Assembly (NCBI GenBank): GCA_910583695.1
Contig: CAJTZL010000003.1
Span: forward strand, 1-64,000
Length of the DNA: 64,000 bases
Direction: 5' to 3'
From: an uncultured Oscillibacter sp.
GTDB lineage: Bacteria > Bacillota > Clostridia > Oscillospirales > Oscillospiraceae
In this document: piece by piece, positions 15,967 through 24,753 of the stretch
Layout: each line of letters begins with the position of its first letter
Numbering within the stretch: the stretch's first letter is position 1
The notes under the pieces: generated by a model
What the model was told of the DNA's origin: nothing
Database searches by the model: none
The model's input: the letters and a program-made list of their open reading frames with translations, nothing else
Program-made: the position numbers and the translations under genes

Positions 15967-17961
15967 TTATTTCTCAAAATAGGCGTCGATGGCTTGAGTC
16001 AGCCGCTCCCGCACGTCCAGAATATCCCCGTTCTCAATCCGCCCTCCGGCTGTGGCGGAGTTGCCGCCGCCGCCCAGGGCCTCCAGAATCACCTGGACAT
16101 TGATCTCCCCCAGGGACCGCCCGCTCATTAGAATGGCCGTTCCGCTGCGGTACACCACAAAGGAGGCCTTGACCCCCTTCAAGGTCAAAAGCTCATCCGC
16201 CGCCTGGGCGGCGGCCACCCGGTCCACGCCGTCCTGGCCCACCACGGCCAGGGCCACGTCGGGCCGGTACAGCTCCGCCTGACGAATCACATCGTACTTG
16301 GACACCATGCCCTCCAGATCCCCCTGGAAGAGCCGCTGGACGTCCGCCGTGTCGGCTCCCGCCCGGCGGAGGAAGGCCGCCGCCTCAAAGGTCCGGCCCC
16401 CGGTGCGGAGGGTGAAGTGCTTCGTATCCAGCACGATGCCGGCCAGCAGGGCCTCCGCCTCCTCCCGCAGGAGGTTGGACGGCTCAATGAGGTATTGCAG
16501 CAACTCCGTCACCAGCTCCGACGCGGAGGAGGCGTAAGGCTCGTGGAAGCTGAAGGCGGCGTTTTCGATATAGCTGGCGGCCCGGCGGTGGTGGTCGATG
16601 ACGGCCACCCGGCTGCTGGACTCCAGAATCTGGGGGCTCTCCACCAGATCTGGCCGGTTGGTGTCCACCACCACCAGCAGCGTCCCCGGGCGCATCTTCA
16701 CAAAGGCCTCCGACGGATTCACGAACACGTCCTCATACTCCGGCAGTGCCCGGAGCATCGCCAGCACGGACTGGGCGGCATTCTTCTCCGGCTCAATGAC
16801 GATCTGGGCTCTCCGGCCCAGCTTCCGGGCGGCGCAGCACACGCCCACGGCGGCGCCCACCGCGTCCATATCGGCGAAGCTGTGGCCCATGACGTAGATA
16901 TCCGGGGAATCCGCCAAAAGCTCTCCCAGGGCGTTGGCCATGACCCGGGACTTGACCTTGGTGCGCTTCTCCGTGGTCTTGGCCCTTCCGCCGTAGAAGG
17001 CGAAGTCCGTTTTTCCCCGGACCACCGCCTGATCACCGCCCCGGCTCAGGGCCATCTCCAGGGAGAGGGCGGCGTTTTTGTACAGGGCAGGGATACCGTC
17101 CGCCTCCCGGCCCAGGCCAATGGACAGCGTGGGATGGCTGCCCTCCCCCACCTTGATCTCCCGCATGGCGTCCAGGACGGAGAATTTCTCCTCTACAAAG
17201 TGGCTGTAGTACCGCTCCTCGAAGAGGAAGAGGTAATGGTCCCGCTCCGTCTTGATGAGCAGGCCGTTTCCCACGGCGGCCCAGCTGCCGAGCTTTTCGT
17301 CGATCTGGGCCAGGACGGCGCTTCGCTGGGTGTCCGCACAGGCGTTCATCATGTCCTCGTAGTTGTCTACCATGACGATGCCCACCACCAGCCGGGTGGC
17401 GTCGAAGTCCTCCCGGAGGCGGTCCATCTCCGTGGTGTCCACCCAATAGGTGGTAGCTACCAGATTCTGCTCCCCGCTGCGGCCTTTGGCCCGGACCAGG
17501 CTGCCGTAGACCCGGAAACGGCGGTTGTTCATGTGAACCCGCTCCGGGCACTCCTGCCGTCCCTCCAGCAGCCATTGGACGGGGAACTCCGGGGCGGCGT
17601 CCTCCACCTTCATTTCAAAGAGGTGCTCCCGGACCCCCGCCAGCTGAAGGAAGTTTTCGTTGCTCCAGATCACCTCCCCGGTGTCGGGGCGGAAAACCAT
17701 GATGGGCAGGGGGGAGTTGATGAGGGTGGATTTGCTGGCGGTGTCCACATTTCCCGTCACATTGTCGATATACTGCAGGACGCTTTGGCGACGCTTTTTG
17801 TTGCTGCGGACGAAGTAGGCGTACAGCGTCACGGTGGCCACGCCCTCCGCCAGGGCCAGGGGCGGGCTCACGGTGACGGCGGCCAGGGTGAAGGCCAGGA
17901 GGCAGAAGAAGTAAAACTGCAAATTGGGCTCCAGCAGGCGGGAGAGTTTTTTATTGTTCAT
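15967..17961 (-). CDS. gdpP: GdpP/YybT-type cyclic-di-AMP phosphodiesterase
   Basis: A 664-aa membrane enzyme that hydrolyses the second messenger c-di-AMP. Two N-terminal membrane helices (about 14-50) are followed by a PAS domain (about 80-180) and a degenerate GGDEF domain (about 190-310). DHH and DHHA1 domains follow (about 345-664). Catalytic-metal motifs are MGHSFADMDAVGAAVG, VVDTNRPDL and VIDHHRR. The glycine-rich DHHA1 loop reads GGGGNSATAGG, where GGGGH is usual. It heads the reverse cluster with rplI and dnaB, as in Bacillus. Confidence 0.93.
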   Translation of the reverse strand: MNNKKLSRLLEPNLQFYFFCLLAFTLAAVTVSPPLALAEGVATVTLYAYFVRSNKKRRQSVLQYIDNVTGNVDTASKSTLINSPLPIMVFRPDTGEVIWSNENFLQLAGVREHLFEMKVEDAAPEFPVQWLLEGRQECPERVHMNNRRFRVYGSLVRAKGRSGEQNLVATTYWVDTTEMDRLREDFDATRLVVGIVMVDNYEDMMNACADTQRSAVLAQIDEKLGSWAAVGNGLLIKTERDHYLFLFEERYYSHFVEEKFSVLDAMREIKVGEGSHPTLSIGLGREADGIPALYKNAALSLEMALSRGGDQAVVRGKTDFAFYGGRAKTTEKRTKVKSRVMANALGELLADSPDIYVMGHSFADMDAVGAAVGVCCAARKLGRRAQIVIEPEKNAAQSVLAMLRALPEYEDVFVNPSEAFVKMRPGTLLVVVDTNRPDLVESPQILESSSRVAVIDHHRRAASYIENAAFSFHEPYASSASELVTELLQYLIEPSNLLREEAEALLAGIVLDTKHFTLRTGGRTFEAAAFLRRAGADTADVQRLFQGDLEGMVSKYDVIRQAELYRPDVALAVVGQDGVDRVAAAQAADELLTLKGVKASFVVYRSGTAILMSGRSLGEINVQVILEALGGGGNSATAGGRIENGDILDVRERLTQAIDAYFEK

Positions 17962-18014
17962 GGCGCGCTCCTTGATTCCTTGATGAAGAAGTAAGCATAC
18001 CGATGGATTTTATT

Positions 18015-18043
18015 AGTATAGCAGTTTCCAACCGAAAACACAA
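18015..18043 (-). promoter_or_regulatory. promoter of the gdpP-rplI-dnaB cluster
   Basis: On the reverse strand, TTGTGT (18043-18038) and TATACT (18020-18015) are 17 bp apart, about 55 bases before the gdpP ATG. Confidence 0.55.
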
Positions 18044-18068
18044 GTCTTGGACCCGCGCAATTTTCCCC

Positions 18069-18097
18069 TTGACATTTTCCCGTTTTTCCTGTAAACT
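18069..18097 (+). promoter_or_regulatory. promoter of the ylxM-ffh-rpsP operon
   Basis: A consensus TTGACA (18069-18074) and TAAACT (18092-18097), 17 bp apart, lie about 50 bases before the ylxM GTG. Confidence 0.7.
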
Positions 18098-18149
18098 AGG
18101 CAACGTTGTAAAGCGCCACGGCTTTACATGGCGGAAAGGGGGCCTCCTT

Positions 18150-18515
18150 GTGAAGAACCAGACCTATCGCATGACGATGCTCTTCGATTTTTACGGGGAG
18201 CTCCTGACCGAGCGGCAGAAGGAGTTTTTCGACCTCTATTATAATGAGGATCTCTCTCTGGCCGAGATTGCTGAAAACGCCGGGATTTCCCGCCAGGGCG
18301 TCCGGGATGTCATCGTCCGGGCGGAGGCCGCCATGCAGGAGGTGGAAGACAAGACCGGCATCATCAAGCGCTTCCTGGCCCGGAGCGCCCACGTGGACGC
18401 CATCGCCGCCGCCGCCGAGGAGATTTCCACCCTGAACTACCGCTATTACGAGGACCGGCGTCTGGCGGAGCTGGCGGACCAGATCCGCCGGGAAGCCGCC
18501 GCCTTAAAGGAATGA
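18150..18515 (+). CDS. ylxM: YlxM-family DNA-binding protein, SRP operon
   Basis: A 121-aa helix-turn-helix protein of the YlxM/p13 family, always found upstream of ffh. The sigma-70 region-4-like HTH is visible in LTERQKEFFDLYYNEDLSLAEIAENAGISRQGVRDVIVRAE. YlxM modulates signal-recognition-particle function by binding Ffh or its RNA. I chose the GTG at 18150 because AAAGGGGG precedes it; the open frame reaches back to 18003 without family similarity. Four bases separate it from ffh. Confidence 0.88.
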   Translation: MKNQTYRMTMLFDFYGELLTERQKEFFDLYYNEDLSLAEIAENAGISRQGVRDVIVRAEAAMQEVEDKTGIIKRFLARSAHVDAIAAAAEEISTLNYRYYEDRRLAELADQIRREAAALKE

Positions 18516-18519
18516 GTGT

Positions 18520-19896
18520 ATGGCATTTGAAGGATTGACCGAAAAACTGAACGCCGCCTTTAAGCGCCTCCGGGGCAAGGGCCGCCTGACGGAAAACGAC
18601 GTCCGGGAGGCCATGCGGGAGGTCCGCCTGGCCCTTCTGGAGGCCGACGTCAGCTATAAGGTGGTCAAGGAGTTCGTGGCCTCCGTCACGGAGCGGGCCG
18701 TGGGCAGCGACGTGCTGGAGAGCCTCACCCCCGCCCAGCAGGTGGTAAAAATTGTCAACGAGGAGCTCACCGGCCTCATGGGAGGGGCCAATGCCAAAAT
18801 CACCATGGCCAACAACGGCCCCACGGTGGTGATGATGGTAGGCCTTCAGGGCGCGGGCAAAACCACCACCACCGCCAAGCTGGGAGGCCTCATGCGGAGG
18901 CAGTACCAGAAGCGGCCTCTGCTGGCCGCCTGCGACGTGTACCGCCCCGCCGCCATCGAGCAGTTGAAGGTGGTGGGCGGCCAGATGGACCTCCCGGTTT
19001 TCGAAGAGGGCCAAGGGGACCCGGTGAAGATCGCTCAAAACGCCATCCGCCACGCCCGGGACCACGGCAGCGACATGGTGTTCCTGGACACCGCCGGACG
19101 GCTCCACGTGGACGAGAACCTGATGGACGAGCTCAAGCGGATGAAAGCCGCCGTCCATCCCAACGAAATCCTGCTGGTGGTGGACGCCATGACCGGCCAG
19201 GACGCGGTAAACGCCGCCACGGCCTTTGACGAGGCCCTGGGCATCGACGGCGTGATTCTCACCAAGCTGGACGGCGACGCCCGGGGCGGCGCGGCCCTGT
19301 CCATCCGGGCGGCCACGGGGAAGCCCATCAAGTTCGCGGGTACCGGCGAGAAGCTGGACATGATTGAGCCCTTCCACCCGGACCGCATGGCCTCCCGCAT
19401 TTTGGGCATGGGCGATATGCTGTCCTTCATTGAAAAGGCGGAGCAGGCCTACGACGAAAAGCAGGCCGCCAAGATTGAGGAGAAGCTCCGGAAGAACCGC
19501 TTCACCCTCCAGGACTATTACGACCAGCTCCAGCAGCTGAAAAACATGGGCGACCTGAGCCAGCTCCTGGGCATGATGCCCGGGAACCTGGGCAAGCAGA
19601 TGCAGGGAGCCTCCATCGACGAGAAGGCTATGGCCCGGACGGAGGCCATCATTCTCTCCATGACCCCCCTGGAGCGGGAAAACCCCCAGGTGCTGAACGC
19701 CAGCCGGAAAAAGCGCATCGCCGCCGGCTGCGGCCTGGAGGTGGTGGATGTGAACCGCCTTTTGAAGCAGTTCGACATGATGCGGGAGCTCACCCGTCAG
19801 ATGACCAAGGGCGGGCGGATGCCCGGCCTCGGCGGCATGGGGGGAAAGGCCCCCTCCCGGCTTCACGGCTTCGGCCGGAAGAAGCGGTTTCGCTAA
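18520..19896 (+). CDS. ffh: signal recognition particle protein Ffh
   Basis: A 458-aa SRP54 GTPase that delivers nascent membrane and secreted proteins to FtsY. The N domain is followed by the G domain, with GLQGAGKTTTTAKL, DTAGRLHVDE and TKLDGDARGGAAL. A methionine-rich M domain follows (about 300-440) with the RNA-binding region around SRKKRIAAGCGLEVVDVNRLLKQFDMM. Normal length. It is coupled to ylxM and followed, 86 bases later, by rpsP. Confidence 0.97.
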   Translation: MAFEGLTEKLNAAFKRLRGKGRLTENDVREAMREVRLALLEADVSYKVVKEFVASVTERAVGSDVLESLTPAQQVVKIVNEELTGLMGGANAKITMANNGPTVVMMVGLQGAGKTTTTAKLGGLMRRQYQKRPLLAACDVYRPAAIEQLKVVGGQMDLPVFEEGQGDPVKIAQNAIRHARDHGSDMVFLDTAGRLHVDENLMDELKRMKAAVHPNEILLVVDAMTGQDAVNAATAFDEALGIDGVILTKLDGDARGGAALSIRAATGKPIKFAGTGEKLDMIEPFHPDRMASRILGMGDMLSFIEKAEQAYDEKQAAKIEEKLRKNRFTLQDYYDQLQQLKNMGDLSQLLGMMPGNLGKQMQGASIDEKAMARTEAIILSMTPLERENPQVLNASRKKRIAAGCGLEVVDVNRLLKQFDMMRELTRQMTKGGRMPGLGGMGGKAPSRLHGFGRKKRFR

Positions 19897-19982
19897 GCTA
19901 TAAGTGCGGAGCATTTCCAAGAACAGAATGCAGCATTTATAATAAAATCAATTTATTTAAAAACTTTTGGAGGTACAACAGC

Positions 19983-20222
19983 ATGGTCAAGATCAGACTG
20001 CGCCGCATGGGCGCGAAGAAGGCTCCCTTCTACCGGGTTGTGGTGGCGGATTCCCGTTTCCCCCGGGACGGCCGCTTCATTGAGGAGATCGGTACGTACA
20101 ATCCCTGCGTTTCCCCCGCCGCCATCAAAATTGACGCGGAGCGGGCCCAGGCGTGGATCAAGTCCGGCGCTCAGCCCACCGACACCGTCCGGGCTCTGCT
20201 GAAAAAAGTGGACGTCCTCTGA
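19983..20222 (+). CDS. rpsP: 30S ribosomal protein S16
   Basis: A 79-aa ribosomal protein with the S16 start MVKIRLRRMGAKKAPFYRVVVADSRFPRDGRFIEEIGTYNP. The usual length is 80-90 aa. GGAGG precedes the ATG. It sits in the standard ffh-rpsP-khpA order. Confidence 0.96.
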   Translation: MVKIRLRRMGAKKAPFYRVVVADSRFPRDGRFIEEIGTYNPCVSPAAIKIDAERAQAWIKSGAQPTDTVRALLKKVDVL

Positions 20223-20237
20223 TCCGGAGGGCGGCGC

Positions 20238-20471
20238 ATGAAGGACTTGCTGCTCTATATCGCCCGGAACCTGGTGGACGACCCGGAGGCAGTCACGGTC
20301 ACGGAGACTGCCTCCGGCAATCAGGAGCTGACTTTGGAGCTGCGCGTCGCCCCCGACGACATGGGTAAGGTCATCGGGCGGCAGGGCCGCATCGCCAAGG
20401 AGATCCGTACCATCGTCCGTTCCCTCGCCCAGCGGGAGGGCGTCAAGGTCTCCGTCGATATTATGGACTAG
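20238..20471 (+). CDS. khpA: KH-domain RNA-binding protein KhpA (YlqC)
   Basis: A 77-aa single KH domain with the GxxG loop in VIGRQGRIAKEIRTIVRSLA. KhpA forms a complex with KhpB/EloR and binds many RNAs in Firmicutes. It starts 15 bases after rpsP. Its TAG stop is shared with the left end of the second family B inverted-repeat element. The rimM and trmD genes that often follow are absent here. Confidence 0.93.
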   Translation: MKDLLLYIARNLVDDPEAVTVTETASGNQELTLELRVAPDDMGKVIGRQGRIAKEIRTIVRSLAQREGVKVSVDIMD

Positions 20472-20631
20472 GCCTTGTTTGAAAAATGGCAAAACGCCGT
20501 CTTGGGGCATCTTTTTCCGCCAGGACTGCGATGCCTGGACTTGAAATCCGTCGGGATTCCCGCGTCCAATCGCCTTGCCGGGCAAAAAAATCTGCACCGA
20601 TCCCGCATTCCGCCAATTTTCAAATAAGGCC
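20471..20631. repeat. dispersed inverted-repeat-bounded element, family B, copy 2
   Basis: A 161-bp block in the same orientation as the copy at 8893-9052. The left end AGGCCTTGTTTGAAAA starts inside the khpA stop codon. The right end is TTTTCAAATAAGGCCT, with one mismatch in the terminal repeat. The ends and the segments ATCTTTTTCCGCCA and ATTCCGCCAATTTTC are conserved between copies, while the middle differs. No coding capacity is visible. Confidence 0.75.
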
Positions 20632-20743
20632 TGGCCCCTTTTTCCTGAACGAAAAAGAATCCCGGAACCCTTCGCTTGCCCGGCCTCTCCGGCGCTCATC
20701 CGGGCCGGAGGGGACGGCGGTGGAGCGTTGCATCGAAGACGAA

Positions 20744-20776
20744 AAGGACCGGCGTGGTTTCTCCACGCCGGTCCTT
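20744..20776 (-). terminator. terminator of the flavodiiron gene
   Basis: AAGGACCGGCGTGG (20744-20757) pairs perfectly with CCACGCCGGTCCTT (20763-20776), and TTTTCG follows on the reverse strand. Confidence 0.8.
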
Positions 20777-20786
20777 CCATATTCTT

Positions 20787-21992
20787 TTATGCCAGGATAT
20801 CCGCCGCCAGAGCGTCCGCCAGGGCTTCCAGCCCCTGCCGCTGGGTCTCCTTCACGGAGGATTTCAGGCTGACGGTTCCCTCCAGCACAGTCATGTTCTT
20901 CATGGTCCCCAGAAGCTCCGCCATCTGCTTCCCGGCCGCCGGAGCCCAGGTGCCGTTTTCCACGAGGCCCACCGTCCGGTTTCGCAGGCCGTGGGACTTC
21001 AGGTCCCGGATAAGATTGTCCATGGGCGTATAGATTTCCCCGTTGTAGGTGACGGAGGCGAAGACCAGATGGCTGCACCGGAAAGCCTCGGCCACCAGCT
21101 CGGAGACGTGGGTATGGGACACGTCGTAGAGCCGCACGTCCCGCACGCCCTTGTCCGCCAGCCGGGCGGCCAGAATTTCGGCGGCATTCTCCGTGTTGCC
21201 GTAGATGGAGCCGCAGAAGATGGCGGCGGTTTTGTGCTCGGGGGTGTAGCTGCTCCAGCGCTGATACTTCTCCACAAACCACTCGGCGTTCTGCCGCCAG
21301 ATGGGGCCGTGGAGGGGACAAAGGTATTGCAGCTCCAGCCCCGCCGCCTTTTTCAAAAGGGTCTGGACCTGGGGGCCGTACTTGCCCACAATGTTGGTGT
21401 AGTACCGTCGGGCGTCGGGAAGCCACTCGGCCTCAAAATTCACCTCGTCGGCAAAGATGTTTCCGTTCAGCGCGCCGAAGGTGCCGAAGGCGTCGGCGGA
21501 GAAGAGCACCTTTTCCGTGGTATCATACGTCACCATGACCTCCGGCCAGTGGACCATGGGGGCCAGGGCGAAGGTGAAGACATGCCGTCCGGTGGAAAGG
21601 GTGTCCCCCTCCTTCACAATGAGGCAGCGGTCCGTAACATTGGCGTCGAAGAACTGGCCGATCATGGAGATGGCCTTGGCGCTGGCCACCACCTGGGCCT
21701 TGGGGTGGGTGCGGAGCACCGCTCCCAGGGTGGAGCAGTGGTCCGGCTCCATGTGGTTCACCACCACATAGTCCAGGGGGCGGCCCTGGAGGGTGTGCTC
21801 CAGGTTCTCATAGAAATGCGCACCCACGGCGGAATCCGCCGTGTCCAGCAGGACGGTCTTCTCGTCCAGCACTAAGTAAGCGTTGTAGCTGACGCCCCTG
21901 GGAACGGGGAATACATTCTCAAACAGGCTCAGCCGCCGGTCGGACCCGCCGATGAGTAGAATGTCCGGCAGGATATTTCGTACACAGTACAT
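20787..21992 (-). CDS. FprA-type flavodiiron protein (A-type flavoprotein)
   Basis: A 401-aa cytoplasmic protein that reduces O2 to water or NO to N2O in anaerobes. The N-terminal metallo-beta-lactamase-like domain carries diiron ligands in HMEPDHC, HWPEVM, FSADAFG and CPLHGPIW. The C-terminal flavodoxin domain (about 255-395) starts IFCGSIYGNTENAA, which binds FMN. No rubredoxin domain is fused. It is monocistronic, with its own promoter and terminator. Confidence 0.94.
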   Translation of the reverse strand: MYCVRNILPDILLIGGSDRRLSLFENVFPVPRGVSYNAYLVLDEKTVLLDTADSAVGAHFYENLEHTLQGRPLDYVVVNHMEPDHCSTLGAVLRTHPKAQVVASAKAISMIGQFFDANVTDRCLIVKEGDTLSTGRHVFTFALAPMVHWPEVMVTYDTTEKVLFSADAFGTFGALNGNIFADEVNFEAEWLPDARRYYTNIVGKYGPQVQTLLKKAAGLELQYLCPLHGPIWRQNAEWFVEKYQRWSSYTPEHKTAAIFCGSIYGNTENAAEILAARLADKGVRDVRLYDVSHTHVSELVAEAFRCSHLVFASVTYNGEIYTPMDNLIRDLKSHGLRNRTVGLVENGTWAPAAGKQMAELLGTMKNMTVLEGTVSLKSSVKETQRQGLEALADALAADILA

Positions 21993-22030
21993 GTTGCGTT
22001 CTCCTTTGGTTGTAATGGTTTCACAAGGTT

Positions 22031-22059
22031 AATCTACCTTAAATTCCCCGGTTTGTCAA
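22031..22059 (-). promoter_or_regulatory. promoter of the flavodiiron gene
   Basis: On the reverse strand, consensus TTGACA (22059-22054) and TAGATT (22036-22031) are 17 bp apart, about 40 bases upstream of the ATG. Confidence 0.65.
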
Positions 22060-22077
22060 GGGCTTGGCAGACATAAG

Positions 22078-22104
22078 AAGGACGCGCCGGAAGGGCGCGT
22101 CCTT
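22078..22104 (-). terminator. terminator of the lipoprotein gene
   Basis: AAGGACGCGCC (22078-22088) pairs with GGCGCGTCCTT (22094-22104). Confidence 0.7.
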
Positions 22105-22109
22105 GTGCA

Positions 22110-22709
22110 TCATCCCAAAAACCGCGTGGGGTCCCGCAGAGCCTCCGCCGTCTCCGCCGGAACGCTGATGGTAAAGGTCAGGAAATCCCCCAGGTCCACG
22201 TTCAGCAGCGAGGGCAGGTCCTCCAGAATCACCAGAGTCACCACGTCCTCCCCGGCTGAGACGGTGAAGCGGACCAGCTCCTCGTATTTCCGGTCCTCTT
22301 CTTTCTGGCCCGCTTTCAGGGTCTCCTGCTGGCAGTAGACGTAGCTGTACGCCGGGTCGCCGGGGTCCTCCGTCAGCCGGTCTCCCTGATGGCCGTCGTC
22401 GCTGAGGAGATCGTCTATGGCCTTGACCTGTTCCGGGGCCGTAACCGTCCCAACCTCTTCGTCCTCCGCGTCCAGGATTCTCCAGTAATGGTCCTTTTCC
22501 ACGCCGTTCTCGTCCCGGCTGCTCCAGGACTTCACGGCTTCGTCAACGGCGTCCTCCCAGTCCTGCGCCCAATCCTCGGCGGCCTCCTCCATGGAGTCCG
22601 CCCAGTCCTCCTGAAACTCCTCGTCGCTGAGAGAGGTAATCCTGCAGCCGGACAGCAGGGATATGGACAGGGCCAGAAGGCAGAATATCGCGAGTTGCTT
22701 TTTCATCAT
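22110..22709 (-). CDS. hypothetical lipoprotein
   Basis: A 199-aa secreted lipoprotein. The signal peptide ends in the lipobox LLSGC (Cys at about 22), so it should be anchored to the outer face of the membrane. A strongly acidic segment rich in Trp, Glu and Asp follows (DEEFQEDWADSMEEAAEDWAQDWEDAVDEA). A globular part then includes YWRILDAEDEEVGTVTAPEQVKAIDDLL. I recognise no named family; several Clostridia lipoproteins have the same layout. It lies 12 bases downstream of the small exporter gene and may share its transcript. Confidence 0.7.
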   Translation of the reverse strand: MMKKQLAIFCLLALSISLLSGCRITSLSDEEFQEDWADSMEEAAEDWAQDWEDAVDEAVKSWSSRDENGVEKDHYWRILDAEDEEVGTVTAPEQVKAIDDLLSDDGHQGDRLTEDPGDPAYSYVYCQQETLKAGQKEEDRKYEELVRFTVSAGEDVVTLVILEDLPSLLNVDLGDFLTFTISVPAETAEALRDPTRFLG

Positions 22710-22721
22710 GTACTCCTTTGA

Positions 22722-23207
22722 TCAAATCAGCAAGTTAAATAACCCCAGGGTAACGGCGGTGGTGATGGCCGCCGCGATGACCAGCCCCAGGAAAATCGCC
22801 GGCAGGGCGTGGCGCATCCGGATATCCAGCACCGAGGCCACCAGTGCCCCGGTCCAGGCCCCGGTCCCCGGCAGGGGGATGCCCACCAGGATCACCAGCC
22901 CCGCCAGCCGGTACTTCCGCACCAGCCGCCCCTTGAGGTGGGCCCGGCGCTCCAGCCAGACAATCTTGGGGCCGAAGAAGCGGGTGCCCCGGAGCCAGTC
23001 GGCCGCCCGCCGCCCCAGCAGGATGATGAAGGGGGCGGGGACCAGATTTCCGGCCACGGCGGCAGTACAGGCAAGGGCCGGGGGCAGCCCCGCGGCGATT
23101 CCCGCCGGGATGGCCCCCCGAAGCTCGATCACCGGGGCCATGGCCACCAGGAAGGTCATCAGCAGTTCGTGGGTCATCGTTTCAAACAAGCTCTCTGAGA
23201 ACAGCAT
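22722..23207 (-). CDS. COG2426-type small multidrug export-like membrane protein
   Basis: A 161-aa membrane protein of the Sm_multidrug_ex family, with four or five hydrophobic helices. Typical family segments are APVIELRGAIPAGIAAGLP and LVILVGIPLPGTGAWTGALVAS. The family name is historical and transport activity is poorly established. GGAGG precedes the ATG at 23207. The neighbours are a lipoprotein and an ABC operon on the same strand, without an obvious functional link. Confidence 0.82.
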   Translation of the reverse strand: MLFSESLFETMTHELLMTFLVAMAPVIELRGAIPAGIAAGLPPALACTAAVAGNLVPAPFIILLGRRAADWLRGTRFFGPKIVWLERRAHLKGRLVRKYRLAGLVILVGIPLPGTGAWTGALVASVLDIRMRHALPAIFLGLVIAAAITTAVTLGLFNLLI

Positions 23208-23245
23208 AGGGTTCCTCCATAATGGTTGGCATTATGGAATCTAGT

Positions 23246-24064
23246 TTACTCCAGGTTCAGGTGCTTTTTCAAGAAGAACGTGGTGACGGCGTAAAAAATC
23301 GCGCCGTAGACGATCACGCACCCAATGGCCATCAGCAGTCCCACATGGATGGCCACGGTGGGCGAGGGATCCCAGTGGGAGAAGAAATGATCGAACAGGT
23401 TCAGCTTGTTCGAGCCGATTACCAGCAGGGAGCCCGCAAACTGCAGGGCAAACTGGAAGCCGAAGAACCAGCCCACGGACCAGAGCAGCTTGTGGTTCGC
23501 CCGGCTGTGCCCCGCCGCCAGGGCGGCGTAGAACTGGAGGGAGAAGGCCACCAGGGACAAAAACATCAGGACGGCGAACTCCACCAGATAGATGGTGCCG
23601 TTAAAGGCCTCACTGATCTTCAGCTTTCGCAGTCCCTCCAGGAAATACCTGAGGAAGTCCAGAAATTCCCGCAGGAAGCCGCCCTGGTAGGCCACCACCA
23701 GACTGGCGGCGATGATGGCCAGCACCGTGGCGATGAACCACACGGAGGAGACAATGAGCTTTGACCAGACGTGCTGGTGGACAGAGGCCGGGAGGGTGAA
23801 CATCAGATAGCCCTCATCCTGGAGGAGGTTCTTGTAAAACCGCTGAATCATCAGCACAAAGGACATCAGCAGCGCGCCGCAGATGGCGATGCCGAAGGCC
23901 ATGACAATCAGGACGCCCAGGGTATTTAAAATGTCGAACCGGCCGTCCAGCATCACGCGGCCCGCCAGGTTGGAGCCCAGGGCCGTCACCAGCAGAATCA
24001 GATACATGGGCAGCATGACGCGCCCCGTGGCACGGAACTCGTGCTTCAACAGTTTTCTCAGCAT
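23246..24064 (-). CDS. ABC transporter permease-like membrane protein
   Basis: A 272-aa protein with about six membrane helices, starting with the short amphipathic segment MLRKLLKHEFRATGRVMLPMY common in ABC-2 permeases. The phrase DEGYLMFTLPASVHQHVWSKL is typical of permeases paired with YtrB-type ATPases. Its start overlaps the end of the ATPase gene by seven bases, so the two almost certainly form one transporter. The substrate is unknown; Ytr-type systems respond to cell-wall-active agents. Confidence 0.8.
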   Translation of the reverse strand: MLRKLLKHEFRATGRVMLPMYLILLVTALGSNLAGRVMLDGRFDILNTLGVLIVMAFGIAICGALLMSFVLMIQRFYKNLLQDEGYLMFTLPASVHQHVWSKLIVSSVWFIATVLAIIAASLVVAYQGGFLREFLDFLRYFLEGLRKLKISEAFNGTIYLVEFAVLMFLSLVAFSLQFYAALAAGHSRANHKLLWSVGWFFGFQFALQFAGSLLVIGSNKLNLFDHFFSHWDPSPTVAIHVGLLMAIGCVIVYGAIFYAVTTFFLKKHLNLE

Positions 24065-24753
24065 TTGAACACCTCCCGGAACAGCGCATCCACGCTCATG
24101 CCCTTCTCCTCTCGGATGTCGTCCACGGTGGACTGGAACATCATGCGGCCCTGGCTGATAAAGATCACCTCATCCAGCACCTTCTCCACGTCGGCGATCA
24201 GGTGGGTGGAAATCACCACCGCCGCCTCGGGGTTGTAGTTGCCGATGATGGTGGAGAGAATATAGTCCCGGGTGGCGGGGTCCACGCCGCCGATGGGCTC
24301 ATCTAAAAGATAGAGCTTCGCCGCCCGACTCATGACCATGATGAGCTGCACCTTTTCCCGGGTGCCCTTGGACATCTGCTTCACGGCTTGCCGGGGCTGG
24401 ATGCCCAGGTGGTCCAGCATCTCCTCCGCCGCCTCCCGTCGGAAGTCCTGGTAAAAGTCCCCGTAGAAGTCCAACAGCTGCCGGGCGGTCATCCAGGTGG
24501 GAATGGCCGTCCGCTCCGGGAGATAGCTCACCAGACTGTGGCTCTCCCGCCCCGGCGCCGTGCCGCAGACGGCGATGTAACCTCCGTCGGGGGTCAGCAG
24601 GCCGTTGGCCAATTTGATCAGGGTGGTCTTGCCGCTGCCGTTGGGGCCCAGAAGGCCCACAATGCGGCCCGGCTCAATGGCGAGGCTCACCTCGTCCAGG
24701 GCCGTGGTCCTTCCGAACCGCTTGGTCAGGCCCTTGCACTCAAGCACTGGCAT
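24058..24753 (-). CDS. ABC transporter ATP-binding protein
   Basis: A 231-aa ATPase. Walker A is GPNGSGKTTLIKL (about 36-48), the Q-loop is around SYLPERTAIP, the signature reads KQMSKGTREKVQLI (diverged from LSGGQ), and Walker B is LYLLDEPIGGVDP. The H-loop is VVISTHLI. It overlaps the upstream GntR gene by 14 bases and the downstream permease by seven, giving a tight three-gene operon. Confidence 0.9.
   Translation of the reverse strand: MPVLECKGLTKRFGRTTALDEVSLAIEPGRIVGLLGPNGSGKTTLIKLANGLLTPDGGYIAVCGTAPGRESHSLVSYLPERTAIPTWMTARQLLDFYGDFYQDFRREAAEEMLDHLGIQPRQAVKQMSKGTREKVQLIMVMSRAAKLYLLDEPIGGVDPATRDYILSTIIGNYNPEAAVVISTHLIADVEKVLDEVIFISQGRMMFQSTVDDIREEKGMSVDALFREVFKC

Noticed and set aside
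18364..19920. Long reverse frame covering ffh
   Set aside because: The forward strand encodes Ffh with all GTPase motifs; the reverse frame has no ribosome site or family features.
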